Shown in pieces: positions 18,364-28,912 of a stretch of 64,000 nucleotides of DNA. The notes beneath the pieces are model-generated. The model saw only the letters and a program-made list of their open reading frames with translations. It was not told the DNA's origin and searched no databases. This stretch comes from Trichomonas vaginalis G3 (Eukaryota > Parabasalia > Trichomonadida > Trichomonadidae): NCBI RefSeq assembly GCF_026262505.1, contig NC_067207.1:21854082-21918081 (forward strand), read 5' to 3'. Every line of letters starts with the position of its first letter. Position 1 is the first letter of the stretch. Position numbers and translations under genes: made by a program.

Positions 18364-19470
18364 CTTTTTTACGAACAAGAAATTGGTTCAATTATATATA
18401 CTTATTTACTCTTGGTAGATATTCCATGAATGTTATTGATACAATATCAAATTTTTCAAATAAAAAGGGAAAATTTTCATATTTGATAATTTTTCTAAGT
18501 TTATATAGAATTTTTGATTCAGAAAGGAATAGAACTCTAGTTATTGTAAAGCTTTTTATCTTACATAAGTTATAGAGCGAGATGGAAATTTCGATTATTG
18601 ATTGTATGGGAAGAGTTTTTAAATCCCATCAATTAATAAAGTCACTGCTGTTAATAAGGCACAAAAGAATGATTTTTCCATGAATTCAAGAAACAAATAT
18701 TGTATTTGGAAATGATCTCCATATTATTGTATAAAGGAAGGAAAATGAGTCTAAAGTGTTCTGGTAAAAGCTATATCTGAAACAACTTTTCGAAAGGAAG
18801 CTACTTTTTATTTTTTATTCTTTATAGATTGAAAATGTCTCATGATCTACAATTACCGAAGGTGTCTAGAAGCTCTATAGTATTATTCATATGGTAAGCC
18901 CTCTAATTCTGGTGTAGCCAATCAAGCCTATTGAACCGTAACGGGCTTACATTTGGAAATTAAAAAAACAATTAATTATAATCGGGCTAACGAAAGCGAA
19001 ACACAACAGTTTATTAGGAAGCATGACTAATAATATTCATTGATCTGCGATATACTAAAATTGCAAAAATGGTAACTACATCCGATATTAACTCTATATA
19101 AATATGTTATTCACCGTTCTCGCTAAGTATAAATCCAAATTATTGAAAATAATTTGAATTTTTAATAACCGGGGTATTGCATAGCCCTAGTAAGCTGTTC
19201 TCTAAACATTGGTGATTGCGATTAAACTTGATTTTGCAAAATTACCTTGGGTACCTATAAAAAAATTAAATAGTGAGTTCTCTTTCTCAAAATTTTTTTA
19301 TAAAAATTTGCAATAAAAAGTAATCAGTGTCATTAGTTACTTTTCCCACAGTAGGTAAATATTCTTCTCTAAGACGGCAAAATATTCTGTTAGTGATTGA
19401 TCACTTTGCTTTCAATTTTTCAAAAGGTATCGAAATTATTCATTCAGAGCTTTTCACCTCATTTTTTTAA
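18364..19470. other. Intergenic, no gene seen
   Basis: About 1.1 kb without a credible frame or RNA gene. Just before the G6PD-6PGL start it contains CCTCATTTTTTTAAATG, in which TCATTT fits the trichomonad initiator consensus TCA-Py-W-W. Confidence 0.5.
19456..19470 (+). promoter_or_regulatory. Probable Inr-type initiator of G6PD-6PGL
   Basis: TCATTT (within ACCTCATTTTTTTAA) ends a few bases before the ATG. This matches the Trichomonas core promoter TCA-Py-(T/A)-(T/A), which normally lies within about 20 bases of the start. Confidence 0.45.
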
Positions 19471-21609
19471 ATGTCAGTTGTAAATTACAAGCCATTGAAG
19501 AACCAGCGCATTGCTTTTGTGATCTTTGGTGCATCCGGTGATCTCTCATTGCGTATGCTTATTCCTTCTCTCGAAACAATCTCTTGCTACGACCCATTTA
19601 ACGATGATACACAGCTTATCGGTGTTGCTCGTACAGAATTCAAGGGTAACGAGCTTAAGGAGAAGATTATCAAGGCAATCAAGCAGTATGCACGTCTTGG
19701 ACAGGGCAGTACTGATGCAGATGCTGCATGCGAAGTCCCAGCATGCTTCTTAAGACGTCTTAAATATATTGCTGGTGATTACTCAGACCCACAGACATAT
19801 GCCAAGCTTAACGAAACACTTGATCAAGGCAAATTCGAAGGTGTTTTGATTTATTTCGCTACACCACCAACACTGATCCGTCCAATCACAGAAAACCTTG
19901 TAAAGGCTAACTTGAACACTACCGATGACCGCTGGGTTAGAATTATTATCGAAAAGCCATTTGGTTGGTCATTCGATTCCGCTGTTGACCTCAACAAGGT
20001 TCTCCACAACAAGTTCAGCGAAGACGACATCTATCGTATCGATCACTATCTCGCTAAAGAGACAGTTATGAACATTTTCACATTCCGATGGGGTAACACA
20101 ATCTGGGAGCCTCTTTGGAATAGAAACTATATCTCCCACGTCGAAATCCTTGTCGCTGAAGCTGTCGACGTCGGAAACAGAATCGGATATTATGAAGGTT
20201 CATCTGTTCTTAGAGATATGATTCAGAACCACCTTCTCCAGATGCTTGCCATTGTTGCTATGGAGCCTCCATCCGAAATGAACGCCAAGGCAATCAGAGA
20301 TGAGAAGTTGAAAGTTCTCAGATCAATTCGCCCACTTGAAAAGGACGATTACATGCTTGGCCAATATCTTGGCTACAAGGAGCACAAGGGTGTCGAACCA
20401 GACTCAACAACACCAACATTCGCTTACATCAGATTCTTCATCGACAACTGGAGATGGCAGGGTGTTCCATTCTACATCTGCTCAGGCAAGGCTCTCCAGC
20501 AGAAGAAGTCTACAATCAAATTAGTCTTCCGCGACATTCCACACGCTTTATTCGGCGATTCTACAATCAACAAGCCAAACGTCCTCGAGATCAAGGTCCA
20601 GCCAGAAGAAGGCATTATCCTCAACCAGCACGTCAAAGTACCAGGAATTGGTCTTAAGACAGATTCAATTCCATTATCCTTCTACTACAAGCAGAAGTTC
20701 GGCGAGAACGCCTTACAGGGTGCTTACGAGCGAGTTATCCTCGATGCCATCCACGGCGATCAGTCCTTCTTCCCACGTTCCGATGAAATCGAAGAATGCT
20801 GGAAGATTGTCGACAGAATCCTCAGACCAAGATACGATACAATCATTCCATACGCACAGAAGATGGATGTCAGCTTCGGCACCATCAAGCGCTGCAAGAA
20901 GAACAAGGGACAGCGTGTCACATTCAAGAACGCATCAGAACTTGTTCAGACAGTCACAGAACAGATCACACGTATCATCTCAGAGACAATTGAACGCAAG
21001 GGTGCCTGCAACATCGCATTCTCAGGCGGTCAGTCACCAAAGCCAATCTATTCCTTACTTACAACAGCACCATTTGCATCCAGAATCGACTTCAGCAAGG
21101 TCCACATCTGGTTTGTTGATGAGCGCTGCGTTCCTCCGGACCACGAGCAGTCTAACTATAAGATGCTCAATGAGAACATGTTCAAGTTCCTTAAGATTCC
21201 AGAGGAGAACATCCACAGAATGCGCGGTGAAATCGATGCAACAAAGGCTGCAAAGGAATACGAGGAAGAGCTCAAGAAGCACTTCGGAACAGAAGATCCA
21301 GTCTTCGACCTCATTACACTCGGAATGGGTCCAGAAGGACACACTGCTTCATTGTTCCCAGGCACACCTGCTGTCGGTGATACAAAGTCACTCGTAATCG
21401 GACACTTCGTTCCACATGTAAAGATGTTCAGAGTAACTCTCGGAAGAAGAGTTATCAACAACGCTGACAATGTTATGTTTATTATCACTGATCCAGCAAG
21501 AAAGAACATCATCGACCTCGTCTTCAACGCTCCTTACGTCCCAGCTGTCATTCCAGCTCAGGGAATCAAGCCAAAGCATGGCCACTTAACATGGAATATC
21601 GTTATATAA
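19471..21609 (+). CDS. Bifunctional glucose-6-phosphate dehydrogenase / 6-phosphogluconolactonase
   Basis: A 712-residue fusion catalysing the first two steps of the oxidative pentose phosphate pathway, yielding NADPH and 6-phosphogluconate in the cytosol. The G6PD half (1-~480) has the nucleotide-binding FGASGDLS (19-26), EKPFG near 163 and the substrate/catalytic motif RIDHYLAKE near 190. The 6PGL half (~490-712) has AFSGGQSPK near 515, VDERCVPPDHEQSNY near 549 and LGMGPEGHTASLFPG near 616. The G6PD-first order is that known from Giardia and Trichomonas; Plasmodium has the reverse. Codons are enriched in C-ending forms compared with neighbours, suggesting high expression. ATG preceded by an initiator-like TCATTT. 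Confidence 0.95.
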   Translation: MSVVNYKPLKNQRIAFVIFGASGDLSLRMLIPSLETISCYDPFNDDTQLIGVARTEFKGNELKEKIIKAIKQYARLGQGSTDADAACEVPACFLRRLKYIAGDYSDPQTYAKLNETLDQGKFEGVLIYFATPPTLIRPITENLVKANLNTTDDRWVRIIIEKPFGWSFDSAVDLNKVLHNKFSEDDIYRIDHYLAKETVMNIFTFRWGNTIWEPLWNRNYISHVEILVAEAVDVGNRIGYYEGSSVLRDMIQNHLLQMLAIVAMEPPSEMNAKAIRDEKLKVLRSIRPLEKDDYMLGQYLGYKEHKGVEPDSTTPTFAYIRFFIDNWRWQGVPFYICSGKALQQKKSTIKLVFRDIPHALFGDSTINKPNVLEIKVQPEEGIILNQHVKVPGIGLKTDSIPLSFYYKQKFGENALQGAYERVILDAIHGDQSFFPRSDEIEECWKIVDRILRPRYDTIIPYAQKMDVSFGTIKRCKKNKGQRVTFKNASELVQTVTEQITRIISETIERKGACNIAFSGGQSPKPIYSLLTTAPFASRIDFSKVHIWFVDERCVPPDHEQSNYKMLNENMFKFLKIPEENIHRMRGEIDATKAAKEYEEELKKHFGTEDPVFDLITLGMGPEGHTASLFPGTPAVGDTKSLVIGHFVPHVKMFRVTLGRRVINNADNVMFIITDPARKNIIDLVFNAPYVPAVIPAQGIKPKHGHLTWNIVI

Positions 21610-21979
21610 GATTTTTTTTATATGCAATAAAAGTTTTTTTGGAATTTATAACGTATTGTTTTGATTTCATGTTTATATGCATTAGACCATTTTTGTACAA
21701 TAGATATATTAGTTCTTTCATGTGCAATATATACATTAGACAATTCATGATTATGCATTGAAAAATAGGAGATTTGTAAACTGGTTCTATATATTTGTTT
21801 TTATTCAGTAAAAGTATATTTATTAAATGCATGAGTCCATATTGAAACAGATTACTAAAGGATATTTCCGCTATTGCTTCTATTAGCGAGTAATAAACTT
21901 CATCAATTAATAAAAAAAAGAATGAAATTATTTGTAAAAAATACATGGTAAAAAAGTATTTATAAACAATAAAAATAAA
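21610..21979. other. Convergent intergenic region
   Basis: 3' ends of G6PD-6PGL and the coiled-coil gene. A leftward open frame here (Tyr/Ile/Leu-rich) has no features of a gene. Confidence 0.5.
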
Positions 21980-22897
21980 TCATTCGCCAAGTTTTTCGAG
22001 TTCGCTATGCAAAATATTAAGCCATTCTTGAGAAACTGCAATATCGTAATGTTTTTTCTGTCTTTCGTAGCATTCTTCACGGAAATTCTTAATTTCAGAT
22101 GTAGCCTTGCGAATATCCTCTAATTCTTTTTCAAGTCTTGCGGTTAATGAGATTTCTTCTTCATATAAGGCAGAAAGTGCTCTATCTTCGCTATTATTAG
22201 CCAAATTTATTTCCGCATATAGCGCCATTGCTAAACCATCGGCATCACCTGTGCCATATGTTGGATCTCTTCTCATTTCGTTTAAAATTGAGTTTGCTTC
22301 TTCGTAGGCTGTTCGTAGTTCGTCGTAATCAGCGCGAGTGTCCATAAGTTGGCCGCGTGGAATAGGTTCTTCCTTCCAATCTTTAGGAAGTGGTTTAATT
22401 TCACCTGTAATATTCAAATTTCGACGTAATTCATCTAATCTTGATTGATTGTCGGACTCTTCCTTCTGTAAGACTTCAAGCATAGAATTATTCTGATCAA
22501 CCTCAACTTTTAATTGAGATAACGTTTCTTTTAATTGATCTAAAGTTTCTGATGGAGTATGGAGCTTTATTTCAGATATTTCTGACTTTAAAAATTCAAT
22601 ATTATTCTGTTTATTTTTCAAAACACGTTCATATTGTTCTTTTAACAGTTTTGAATCTCGCGATTGTTGTTTCAATAAAAGTAGCTGCTTTTTCAAGGAA
22701 TTTATTTCTTTTAATTTTGCACTTGCGTCGTCCTGCTTCGCAGATTTCTTAGGAGAAGAATCTTTTGAAAGTAATTCGTTTTGCGCTTCAATTTCTGCTG
22801 CTGTAAACTCAAGATCCAAATACCTACTCTGTAATGCTCTGTTTTCGGCCTCTAATCGAAGCCTGATTTCTGATCGATATTGAGAGTCATCCATCAT
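21980..22897 (-). CDS. Coiled-coil protein of unknown function (305 aa)
   Basis: Almost wholly helical. Coiled coil predicted by eye at about 5-150 (RLRLEAENRALQSRYLDLEF, KEINSLKKQLLLLKQQ) and again at 180-300 (LTARLEKELEDIRKATSEIK). Between them is a Pro-rich linker (GEIKPLPKDWKEEPIPRGQ) and a small hinge (RRDPTYGTGDADGLA). The layout suits a cytoskeletal or ciliary scaffold. It is divergently arranged with IFT121 (160 bp apart), but no specific family is recognised. The frame opens at a TTG; the first ATG pair is at 22897/22894. Confidence 0.75.
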   Translation of the reverse strand: MMDDSQYRSEIRLRLEAENRALQSRYLDLEFTAAEIEAQNELLSKDSSPKKSAKQDDASAKLKEINSLKKQLLLLKQQSRDSKLLKEQYERVLKNKQNNIEFLKSEISEIKLHTPSETLDQLKETLSQLKVEVDQNNSMLEVLQKEESDNQSRLDELRRNLNITGEIKPLPKDWKEEPIPRGQLMDTRADYDELRTAYEEANSILNEMRRDPTYGTGDADGLAMALYAEINLANNSEDRALSALYEEEISLTARLEKELEDIRKATSEIKNFREECYERQKKHYDIAVSQEWLNILHSELEKLGE

Positions 22898-23056
22898 CAA
22901 AATTTCAGAAAATTTTTTTTTACATTGTGTTTTGTTATTTGTTTAGAATTTAACTTGTAGAATGGATTGCACTATGGATGGACATATAGAATCGATGATG
23001 AAAATAAACTTCCAAATATTTATCCGTTGGAAAAAAAATTATTCAAATAACAGACA

Positions 23057-26000
23057 ATGTCTTCTTTCCGTGTTTTTCTTTCCAAGAAGATGAAATCTTC
23101 AAACAAAAATCCTATGTTTAAGATGTCCTGGAACAAGGCTAATGGATTTATTGCTGGAGGATACTCGGATGGTATGATATCATTATTGAACGTTACTCCT
23201 TCAAGAGATCAGCCAGGATCTCAGCAAGTTGAAACTATAGAATCTCTCGATATCCATTCAAAGCGTATTACAGCCCTTTCCTGGTCAGATAATGGTCGCC
23301 TGTTAGCATCTGGTGATTCTTCTGGCAAAATTGCATTCTTTGCAAAGAAAGAAAAGGGATGGAAGAATGTCGTCATAAATTCGTCCTTAAATGCATCAGT
23401 TAATTCTATCGTTTGGGCAAAAAATAGCAAAATGGCTGCCATTGCTTATAAAGATGGTCCATGCGCATGCGTAACTGCAGAAGGTAACTTAGATTGGACC
23501 ACCATGATGAGACAAGTAATAGAATTTCTCGATTGGTCACCAAATTCAAAAATATTGCTTGGTGGTACTGCTTATGGTGAAGTTCTTATCATTGACTCAA
23601 GAGGTGTTGAAATTAACACTGTTCCACTTCCATGTCTCTCAAATTCAAAATCAGAACCAAAAATTGTAGCTCTCGAATGGCATAAACGCGCAGAATACGG
23701 TCTTCTCATTGCATTCAAAGATGGCAACATCCAATTAATGAGAAATGAATCAGATACCCAACCATTTGTTATTTCCATGGAACTTGAGATTTCTACTGCT
23801 ACCTGGTTCAAGAGCGGACAAAACTTTGTTACAGCTGGTGTCAAACCAAACGGCAGGGCTGTTGCTATCTTCTTTAATTCTCATGGAGATAATATTCGCG
23901 AACTTGAACTCCAAGGCAAAGAAATCCACGCAATTTCGTTAGACCCAACAGATACATCTCTTGCGATCGCATCAGATAATCACTTCTGCTTAGCCCAAAT
24001 CGTTCCTCATATTATTTGGGGATATACAAACAATGTTCTTTGCTATTGCTATCTCAAAGGTAATGATGATATATCTACAGCAATTTTCTTCAACCGCAAG
24101 TCAGAAGAAAAGAGAGTTCAGCAATTTAGAGACCTTGTTACACTTTCCGCTCATTCCAGCTTCTTCGTTTTTGCTACAAAGAATGGTGCAGATGAATCAA
24201 CTCTCACAGTCACAAATACAATCGGAGTTGTCATAACTTCTTCTCATATTCCATTTATTCCAATCTTTTCATCATCCTGCGGCCAAACCGTTGCATTAGT
24301 TTCTCAAAACAAGATCTGTGTATGGAGATTCCAAGAAGACGAACAGCCACAAGTTTTAGATTTTGCAGATACAATTACAACAGCTCATTTAACTGAAAAA
24401 CTTCTTTACATATCAACAAGCACACAAATTGTCGTTCTCGATGTACCATCAATGGCCGAAGTTACAAGATATACAACGAATTTCGCAAGTGAAACGATCG
24501 GAGTATCTAGTAATGGAGCCATTCTTTCGCTTAACGATTCATACGGTACCGTACAGTTCTTTTCCACAGAAGAAAAGAGAATTATCGGTCCAGTTTGCAA
24601 AGAAGTATGGGTATCAGCCTGGGCAAGCGATGCACCGGAACAATTTGCAGCTCTTGAGCGCCAGAAGTTAGTTGTATTCAACGATTTGGAGCCAGAAGAG
24701 CCTGTTTCTTGTTTATCTCATATTGCCGAGTTCTCAGAGCTGGAAATTCTCACAATTAACCTCATCTGGCTACTCAAAGACCCAATGAATCCATCCACAC
24801 GCTTCTTCAGGTCCCATCAGACGAAGCAATTAAGGCAATTACACCAAATGCTCTCTGCAAGGCCCGAAACATCCGTAGAGGATATCTTTGCCTTCGCCAA
24901 GAAGGAGAACAAGCCAAAACTCTGGGATTCCTTCGCAGAAACCGTAATGCTCGAAATGAATTTCTCATTAACCGAAAGATGTTACTTGGAAACAACAAAT
25001 TACAGAGGTCTTCAATTTGTTAAGCGCATCAGAACCGTCAAAGACCCCAATATCCAGCGCGCCCAAGTATTATCTTATCTCGGCAGATTCGATGAAGCGG
25101 AAAGCATCTATTTATCAATGGACAGACTCGACTTAGCCATAGAAATGAGGCGCTCCATCGGCGATTTCCGCCACGTCATCAAAATCATGGGAAACGGCGT
25201 TGGCGACGATGAAACAATTGCTGCAGCATACACAGCAGTTGGCGACGAACTGTGCGAACAAGCTCATTGGAGTGATGCAACAATGGAATATTCACAAGCC
25301 AGAAATGACGAGAAACTGATGAAAGCAAGATTCCTTGCACAAGATTACGACGGACTCGAGAGATTGATGATGTCTCTTCCAGCACAATCTCCTCTTCTCC
25401 ACAAGATTGGCGAGATGTTTGTCGCAATCGGTGCTGTCGATGACGCAGTGACAGCATTCACTTCCTGTGGAGATATCGCAGCTGCAATCGATGCCTGCGC
25501 GAGAATGAACCATTGGAAACCAGCTTTGAAACTCGCAAGCAAAGGAAGAAACATGGAAATCAAAGCGAGAATGGTCAAATACGCAGAAGATCTGATCGCC
25601 AATGGCCAAAGAGCATCAGCAGTCGACTTCTACGTAAGAGCAGGATTGAATATCGAAGCAGCCAAATTATTATTGAAAGCAGGTGATGAAATTCTTGCAA
25701 TTGGCGATGATTACATCTCAGCGAAGATGTGCTATATCTTTGCAGGAATACAGTTGGAACAGCACAGAAAAGGAGCTTTCGATGGAAGTGCAACAGCAGA
25801 AGAGAGATTGGACGGATTGATGAAGGAAGATGAAGTGACAACAAGCGGTTTACACAGGGAAGTTTGGCGTAAAGCAGAAGGTGTCCATTTCTTGTTGTTG
25901 GCAAACAGATTCTATCAGGAAAGGAAGTACAAAGACGCATTAGTTGCTGCATGCAGAGTTTTCGATGATTACTCTGATATTGTTGGAGAAGCAAGAGCAT

Positions 26001-26386
26001 CTTCTTTACTTGCTTTGTGCGGTTTGAAGAAGAGATTCTTCGGACAGTGCAGCCGCGCGATGACGACATTGGAACATTCCGACGAATTGTCACAAGCACA
26101 GAGAGAGAAGTTCGAGGATTTGGCTATAGATATATTCACAAGGAACCAGCCTGTTGACCAGGAGAACCTTGGATCTGTACAATGCCCGAAGTGCTCTGCT
26201 GTTGTCTTCAATACAAGTTCGCAGTGCCCTGAATGCGGTGAAAGATTGAAAGTTTGCACTTACTCCGCAAGATTAATTGATGGACAGAATTACTGGGAAT
26301 GCAAGTACTGCAAGCACTATGTAATGATAGATCTTGTTGATGAACTTCGCGTTTGCCCACTCTGCCATCATAAAGTAACCCAGTAA
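23057..26386 (+). CDS. IFT121: Intraflagellar transport protein 121 (WDR35), IFT-A complex
   Basis: A 1109-residue IFT-A subunit, needed for retrograde transport and for membrane protein entry in flagella. The beginning (FRVFLSKKMKSS..KMSWNK, then GFIAGGYSDG) matches the conserved IFT121 start (FYLSKKI...SWNKEQGFIACG). WD40 repeats occupy about 1-560, including the typical PHIIWGYTNN segment. TPR-like helical repeats follow (~620-1010). The C-terminus is a zinc ribbon: CPKC near 1045, CPEC near 1058, CKYC and CPLC near the end. The length fits the family (human about 1180). The alternative IFT122 is less likely because of the N-terminal signature. Confidence 0.88.
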   Translation: MSSFRVFLSKKMKSSNKNPMFKMSWNKANGFIAGGYSDGMISLLNVTPSRDQPGSQQVETIESLDIHSKRITALSWSDNGRLLASGDSSGKIAFFAKKEKGWKNVVINSSLNASVNSIVWAKNSKMAAIAYKDGPCACVTAEGNLDWTTMMRQVIEFLDWSPNSKILLGGTAYGEVLIIDSRGVEINTVPLPCLSNSKSEPKIVALEWHKRAEYGLLIAFKDGNIQLMRNESDTQPFVISMELEISTATWFKSGQNFVTAGVKPNGRAVAIFFNSHGDNIRELELQGKEIHAISLDPTDTSLAIASDNHFCLAQIVPHIIWGYTNNVLCYCYLKGNDDISTAIFFNRKSEEKRVQQFRDLVTLSAHSSFFVFATKNGADESTLTVTNTIGVVITSSHIPFIPIFSSSCGQTVALVSQNKICVWRFQEDEQPQVLDFADTITTAHLTEKLLYISTSTQIVVLDVPSMAEVTRYTTNFASETIGVSSNGAILSLNDSYGTVQFFSTEEKRIIGPVCKEVWVSAWASDAPEQFAALERQKLVVFNDLEPEEPVSCLSHIAEFSELEILTINLIWLLKDPMNPSTRFFRSHQTKQLRQLHQMLSARPETSVEDIFAFAKKENKPKLWDSFAETVMLEMNFSLTERCYLETTNYRGLQFVKRIRTVKDPNIQRAQVLSYLGRFDEAESIYLSMDRLDLAIEMRRSIGDFRHVIKIMGNGVGDDETIAAAYTAVGDELCEQAHWSDATMEYSQARNDEKLMKARFLAQDYDGLERLMMSLPAQSPLLHKIGEMFVAIGAVDDAVTAFTSCGDIAAAIDACARMNHWKPALKLASKGRNMEIKARMVKYAEDLIANGQRASAVDFYVRAGLNIEAAKLLLKAGDEILAIGDDYISAKMCYIFAGIQLEQHRKGAFDGSATAEERLDGLMKEDEVTTSGLHREVWRKAEGVHFLLLANRFYQERKYKDALVAACRVFDDYSDIVGEARASSLLALCGLKKRFFGQCSRAMTTLEHSDELSQAQREKFEDLAIDIFTRNQPVDQENLGSVQCPKCSAVVFNTSSQCPECGERLKVCTYSARLIDGQNYWECKYCKHYVMIDLVDELRVCPLCHHKVTQ

Positions 26387-27144
26387 CTTTTTTTTCTTTT
26401 TATTTATATAATTATTATTTGTCTGATGTGATAACTTAAAAAAAATTATAAAATTTATTTGTTACAACAAATTCAACATAGATATGTATATATAGAGTGA
26501 GAACCCTAGCATGTGAATTGGATTTTAGTTGATTATTTCAATTGATCCCTTTAATTAACAATTATCACTAAATTTCTCAAAACTTACTTTGTTTGTTATT
26601 ACCAACTAATGTCTTTGCTTTAGTCAAATAGATAGTACGAAATTCTATTGTATTATGCCATATTGTTATTGAATTCATTGTTATTATAATAGAATGGGCT
26701 ACCTATTTGAAACCTTATTTATATATAACCAGTGTTGGTTAAATCCAAATTCATTAACAAAGGCATATTCATTATTTTAAAAACATTATGCAGATATAAT
26801 ATGAATATTCCTTTGTTAATGAATTTTATAGGCTTTGTATTCGCCATTTTATATTCGACCCTTGTATTTTCCATGAAGGCACAACTTCCGATTTAATTCA
26901 AAGTAAAACTGAATCAAATTATGTCCTCATAGCATGGAAATGCATGGATTGTATCATGGAAGGTTGGCATTCCTCAAGAATATTTATTCCGAAATCTTTT
27001 GTTTCGATTCGGAATTTTTTTTATTTTCTATTCCACTATTCTTTCAATTTTTGTGTCAATTTCTGAGAAATAACGGAATCATAAATGGAAATTCTCAATG
27101 ATAGATTATTTTAGCAAAAAATAATCTACACAAAATCGACAATA
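26387..27144. other. Intergenic with a long hairpin
   Basis: AT-rich. It contains inverted arms at 26747-26772 and 26801-26826 (26 bp, one mismatch, 28-nt loop) and a smaller stem at 26986-26993/27008-27015 followed by a T run. No gene seen. Confidence 0.6.
26747..26826. repeat. Near-perfect inverted repeat (hairpin)
   Basis: Left arm ATTCATTAACAAAGGCATAT pairs with right arm ATATTCCTTTGTTAATGAAT with a single mismatch over 26 bases. The loop is 28 nt. It lies about 360 bp after IFT121 and 320 bp before the 7TM-RGS gene. Confidence 0.7.
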
Positions 27145-28527
27145 ATGTTGGAAAGGTTAAAATATAATTTCTCTGAAATTTCTGTAAACGATTCAAAATT
27201 CTTTTTTAGAATTATAAGAATGAGCGACACAAATTTAACGATTTCAGCAACAAGCGTTTTGGAAAATCCTTGGACATTCATTCCAGCTGATGAATCAATA
27301 AATAAGCTATCAGATCTTTCAGTTATCCATCAATTTTACTTTTATATTTTCATAATTTGGTCTGTGGGCTGGTTCGTTACTTTAATTTGGTACTGCTTTA
27401 GAATTGTAAACTCAAACATTCAAATTAGATCCCCTATTCTTACAATTATCTGTTCAGTTGGTTCTGAATTGACACTTCTTTATAATATCATCCTTACAAT
27501 TTTTACAAATCAGCATTTCCCTTGCTTCATTCTCATGTGGTGCCAGCTACTTCTCTTCCAGTTAATGTATATTCCCCATTTCCTTAAATACATGCGCTAT
27601 TATTTCAGTATGTACCAAATGGAGAGATGGAAGAGTGGCATAGTCGCCGATCCAAAATCATCAATTCTGATTCTAGAATGGTACTGGATCGCTATTCTTG
27701 GCATAGTTCTCTCTGCTCTGTCAGCAGTCGGAATTGTTTATCAATACCGCAACTTAAACGCATACATGTCATCTTTCGGATGCCACCTTGAGATGAAAAC
27801 ACTAATTCCTATAGTAGTTGTGTACGCGCTCTTCTTTATTGTTGGATGTTTCTTATGTTATATTTGCGCTATTGTCAATGATCCTTACAAAATCAGAGTT
27901 GAGTTTATTACAACATTTGTAAGCTATATTATTATTTTACTCCCAGTAATCATCATTTCCGGAAAGAATGTCGAAGATGTTCAAATTTATGTCGGTCTTT
28001 TGCTCTTATTTGTCTCGATTACTCAGATTATGAACCTCATTAGGCCGATCCATCTATCGTACGTGCGTCCACCGCAGAAGAATTCAAGAAATAAGATTCT
28101 TGACACAATTGATGACATTATTCTTGATCCAGAGACATATCCGCTTGTCGAACAGATTGGTATTGAGCACGAATCCTCAGAATGCGTCCCATTCATTAGA
28201 GAAATTTTGAGATATCGTCTTATTACAAATCAAGCGGATCTTGAACGTCAGGCCAGATACATCTTTGATGAGTACATACGCCCAGACTCTCCTCATCAAA
28301 ATAACCTTCCTCATACCATGGTTAAAGATATTGAAGCGAGAATCCAAGATCCAACAAGTGATTTGTTCAATGGACCTTACAGAGAAATTATGAAGCTCCT
28401 TAAAACTAACTTCCTCCCTGAGATTAAGCTTCTTCCTGAATATTCCAGAATTTTACACGAGCGTGAGATGAAAGCTGAGCAGGAAAGAAAGGCCCAGAGC
28501 CTCCTTCTTGGACAGGAAAATCAATAA
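27145..28527 (+). CDS. Seven-transmembrane protein with C-terminal RGS domain (460 aa)
   Basis: Seven hydrophobic segments are visible: about 68-93, 100-125, 131-153, 173-200, 218-245, 251-275 and 278-300. After a cytosolic linker the region ~345-440 reads as an RGS domain (SECVPFIREILRYR, ARYIFDEYIRPDSPHQNNLP, DLFNGPYREIMKLLK). RGS domains accelerate GTP hydrolysis by G-alpha; the 7TM-RGS arrangement is known from plants (AtRGS1) and many protists. It likely works at the plasma membrane. The N-terminus is ambiguous: an internal ATG at 27223 (MSDTNLTISAT) is also possible. The last 20 residues are a charged helix. Confidence 0.82.
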   Translation: MLERLKYNFSEISVNDSKFFFRIIRMSDTNLTISATSVLENPWTFIPADESINKLSDLSVIHQFYFYIFIIWSVGWFVTLIWYCFRIVNSNIQIRSPILTIICSVGSELTLLYNIILTIFTNQHFPCFILMWCQLLLFQLMYIPHFLKYMRYYFSMYQMERWKSGIVADPKSSILILEWYWIAILGIVLSALSAVGIVYQYRNLNAYMSSFGCHLEMKTLIPIVVVYALFFIVGCFLCYICAIVNDPYKIRVEFITTFVSYIIILLPVIIISGKNVEDVQIYVGLLLLFVSITQIMNLIRPIHLSYVRPPQKNSRNKILDTIDDIILDPETYPLVEQIGIEHESSECVPFIREILRYRLITNQADLERQARYIFDEYIRPDSPHQNNLPHTMVKDIEARIQDPTSDLFNGPYREIMKLLKTNFLPEIKLLPEYSRILHEREMKAEQERKAQSLLLGQENQ

Positions 28528-28912
28528 TTCTTATTATTAGTTCATATCAGCTGTCTATATTTTTATTTGTTCCTATTGTTATTGTAAACCATTGTTTTAT
28601 TTGTTTATGCCATTGATTTTATACTATCTTTTCATTTCGATCAGCTTTTTTCCATGAGATATGTAAATTTCTTCAATTTTTTTAACGAAGTACTCTTATT
28701 GATTGAGAATTGAAAGGCTTTCTTAATCTAAGTATATTCAATGTAATGATGTTCAAAACTCTTTTGAGATTTGAAAAATTTATTTGGAATTAACACTAAA
28801 GAAATAAAAAACTTATAAAAATCTTGTATATTTATAACAAACCTGAAGTATATCCATGATTTACAATATATTTAACATAAACGAAATGTCAACGAAATAA
28901 TAAATTAAAAAA
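28528..28912. other. Convergent intergenic region
   Basis: AT-rich 3' flanks of the 7TM-RGS gene and the 72-aa frame. Nothing else seen. Confidence 0.45.

Noticed and set aside
17835-18418. Long open frames in several other frames over the Lys-rich gene (Ser/Phe-rich, Arg/Lys/Met-rich)
   Set aside because: They are by-products of the purine-rich low-complexity repeat. Only the + frame from 17806 has a non-repetitive start and end.
18364-19470. tRNA or other RNA gene in the 1.1-kb spacer before G6PD-6PGL
   Set aside because: No cloverleaf, A/B box pair or terminator run could be found by reading.
21602-21946. Leftward 114-residue frame after G6PD-6PGL
   Set aside because: Ile/Leu/Tyr/Lys-rich translation of AT-rich 3' flank with no family or leader.
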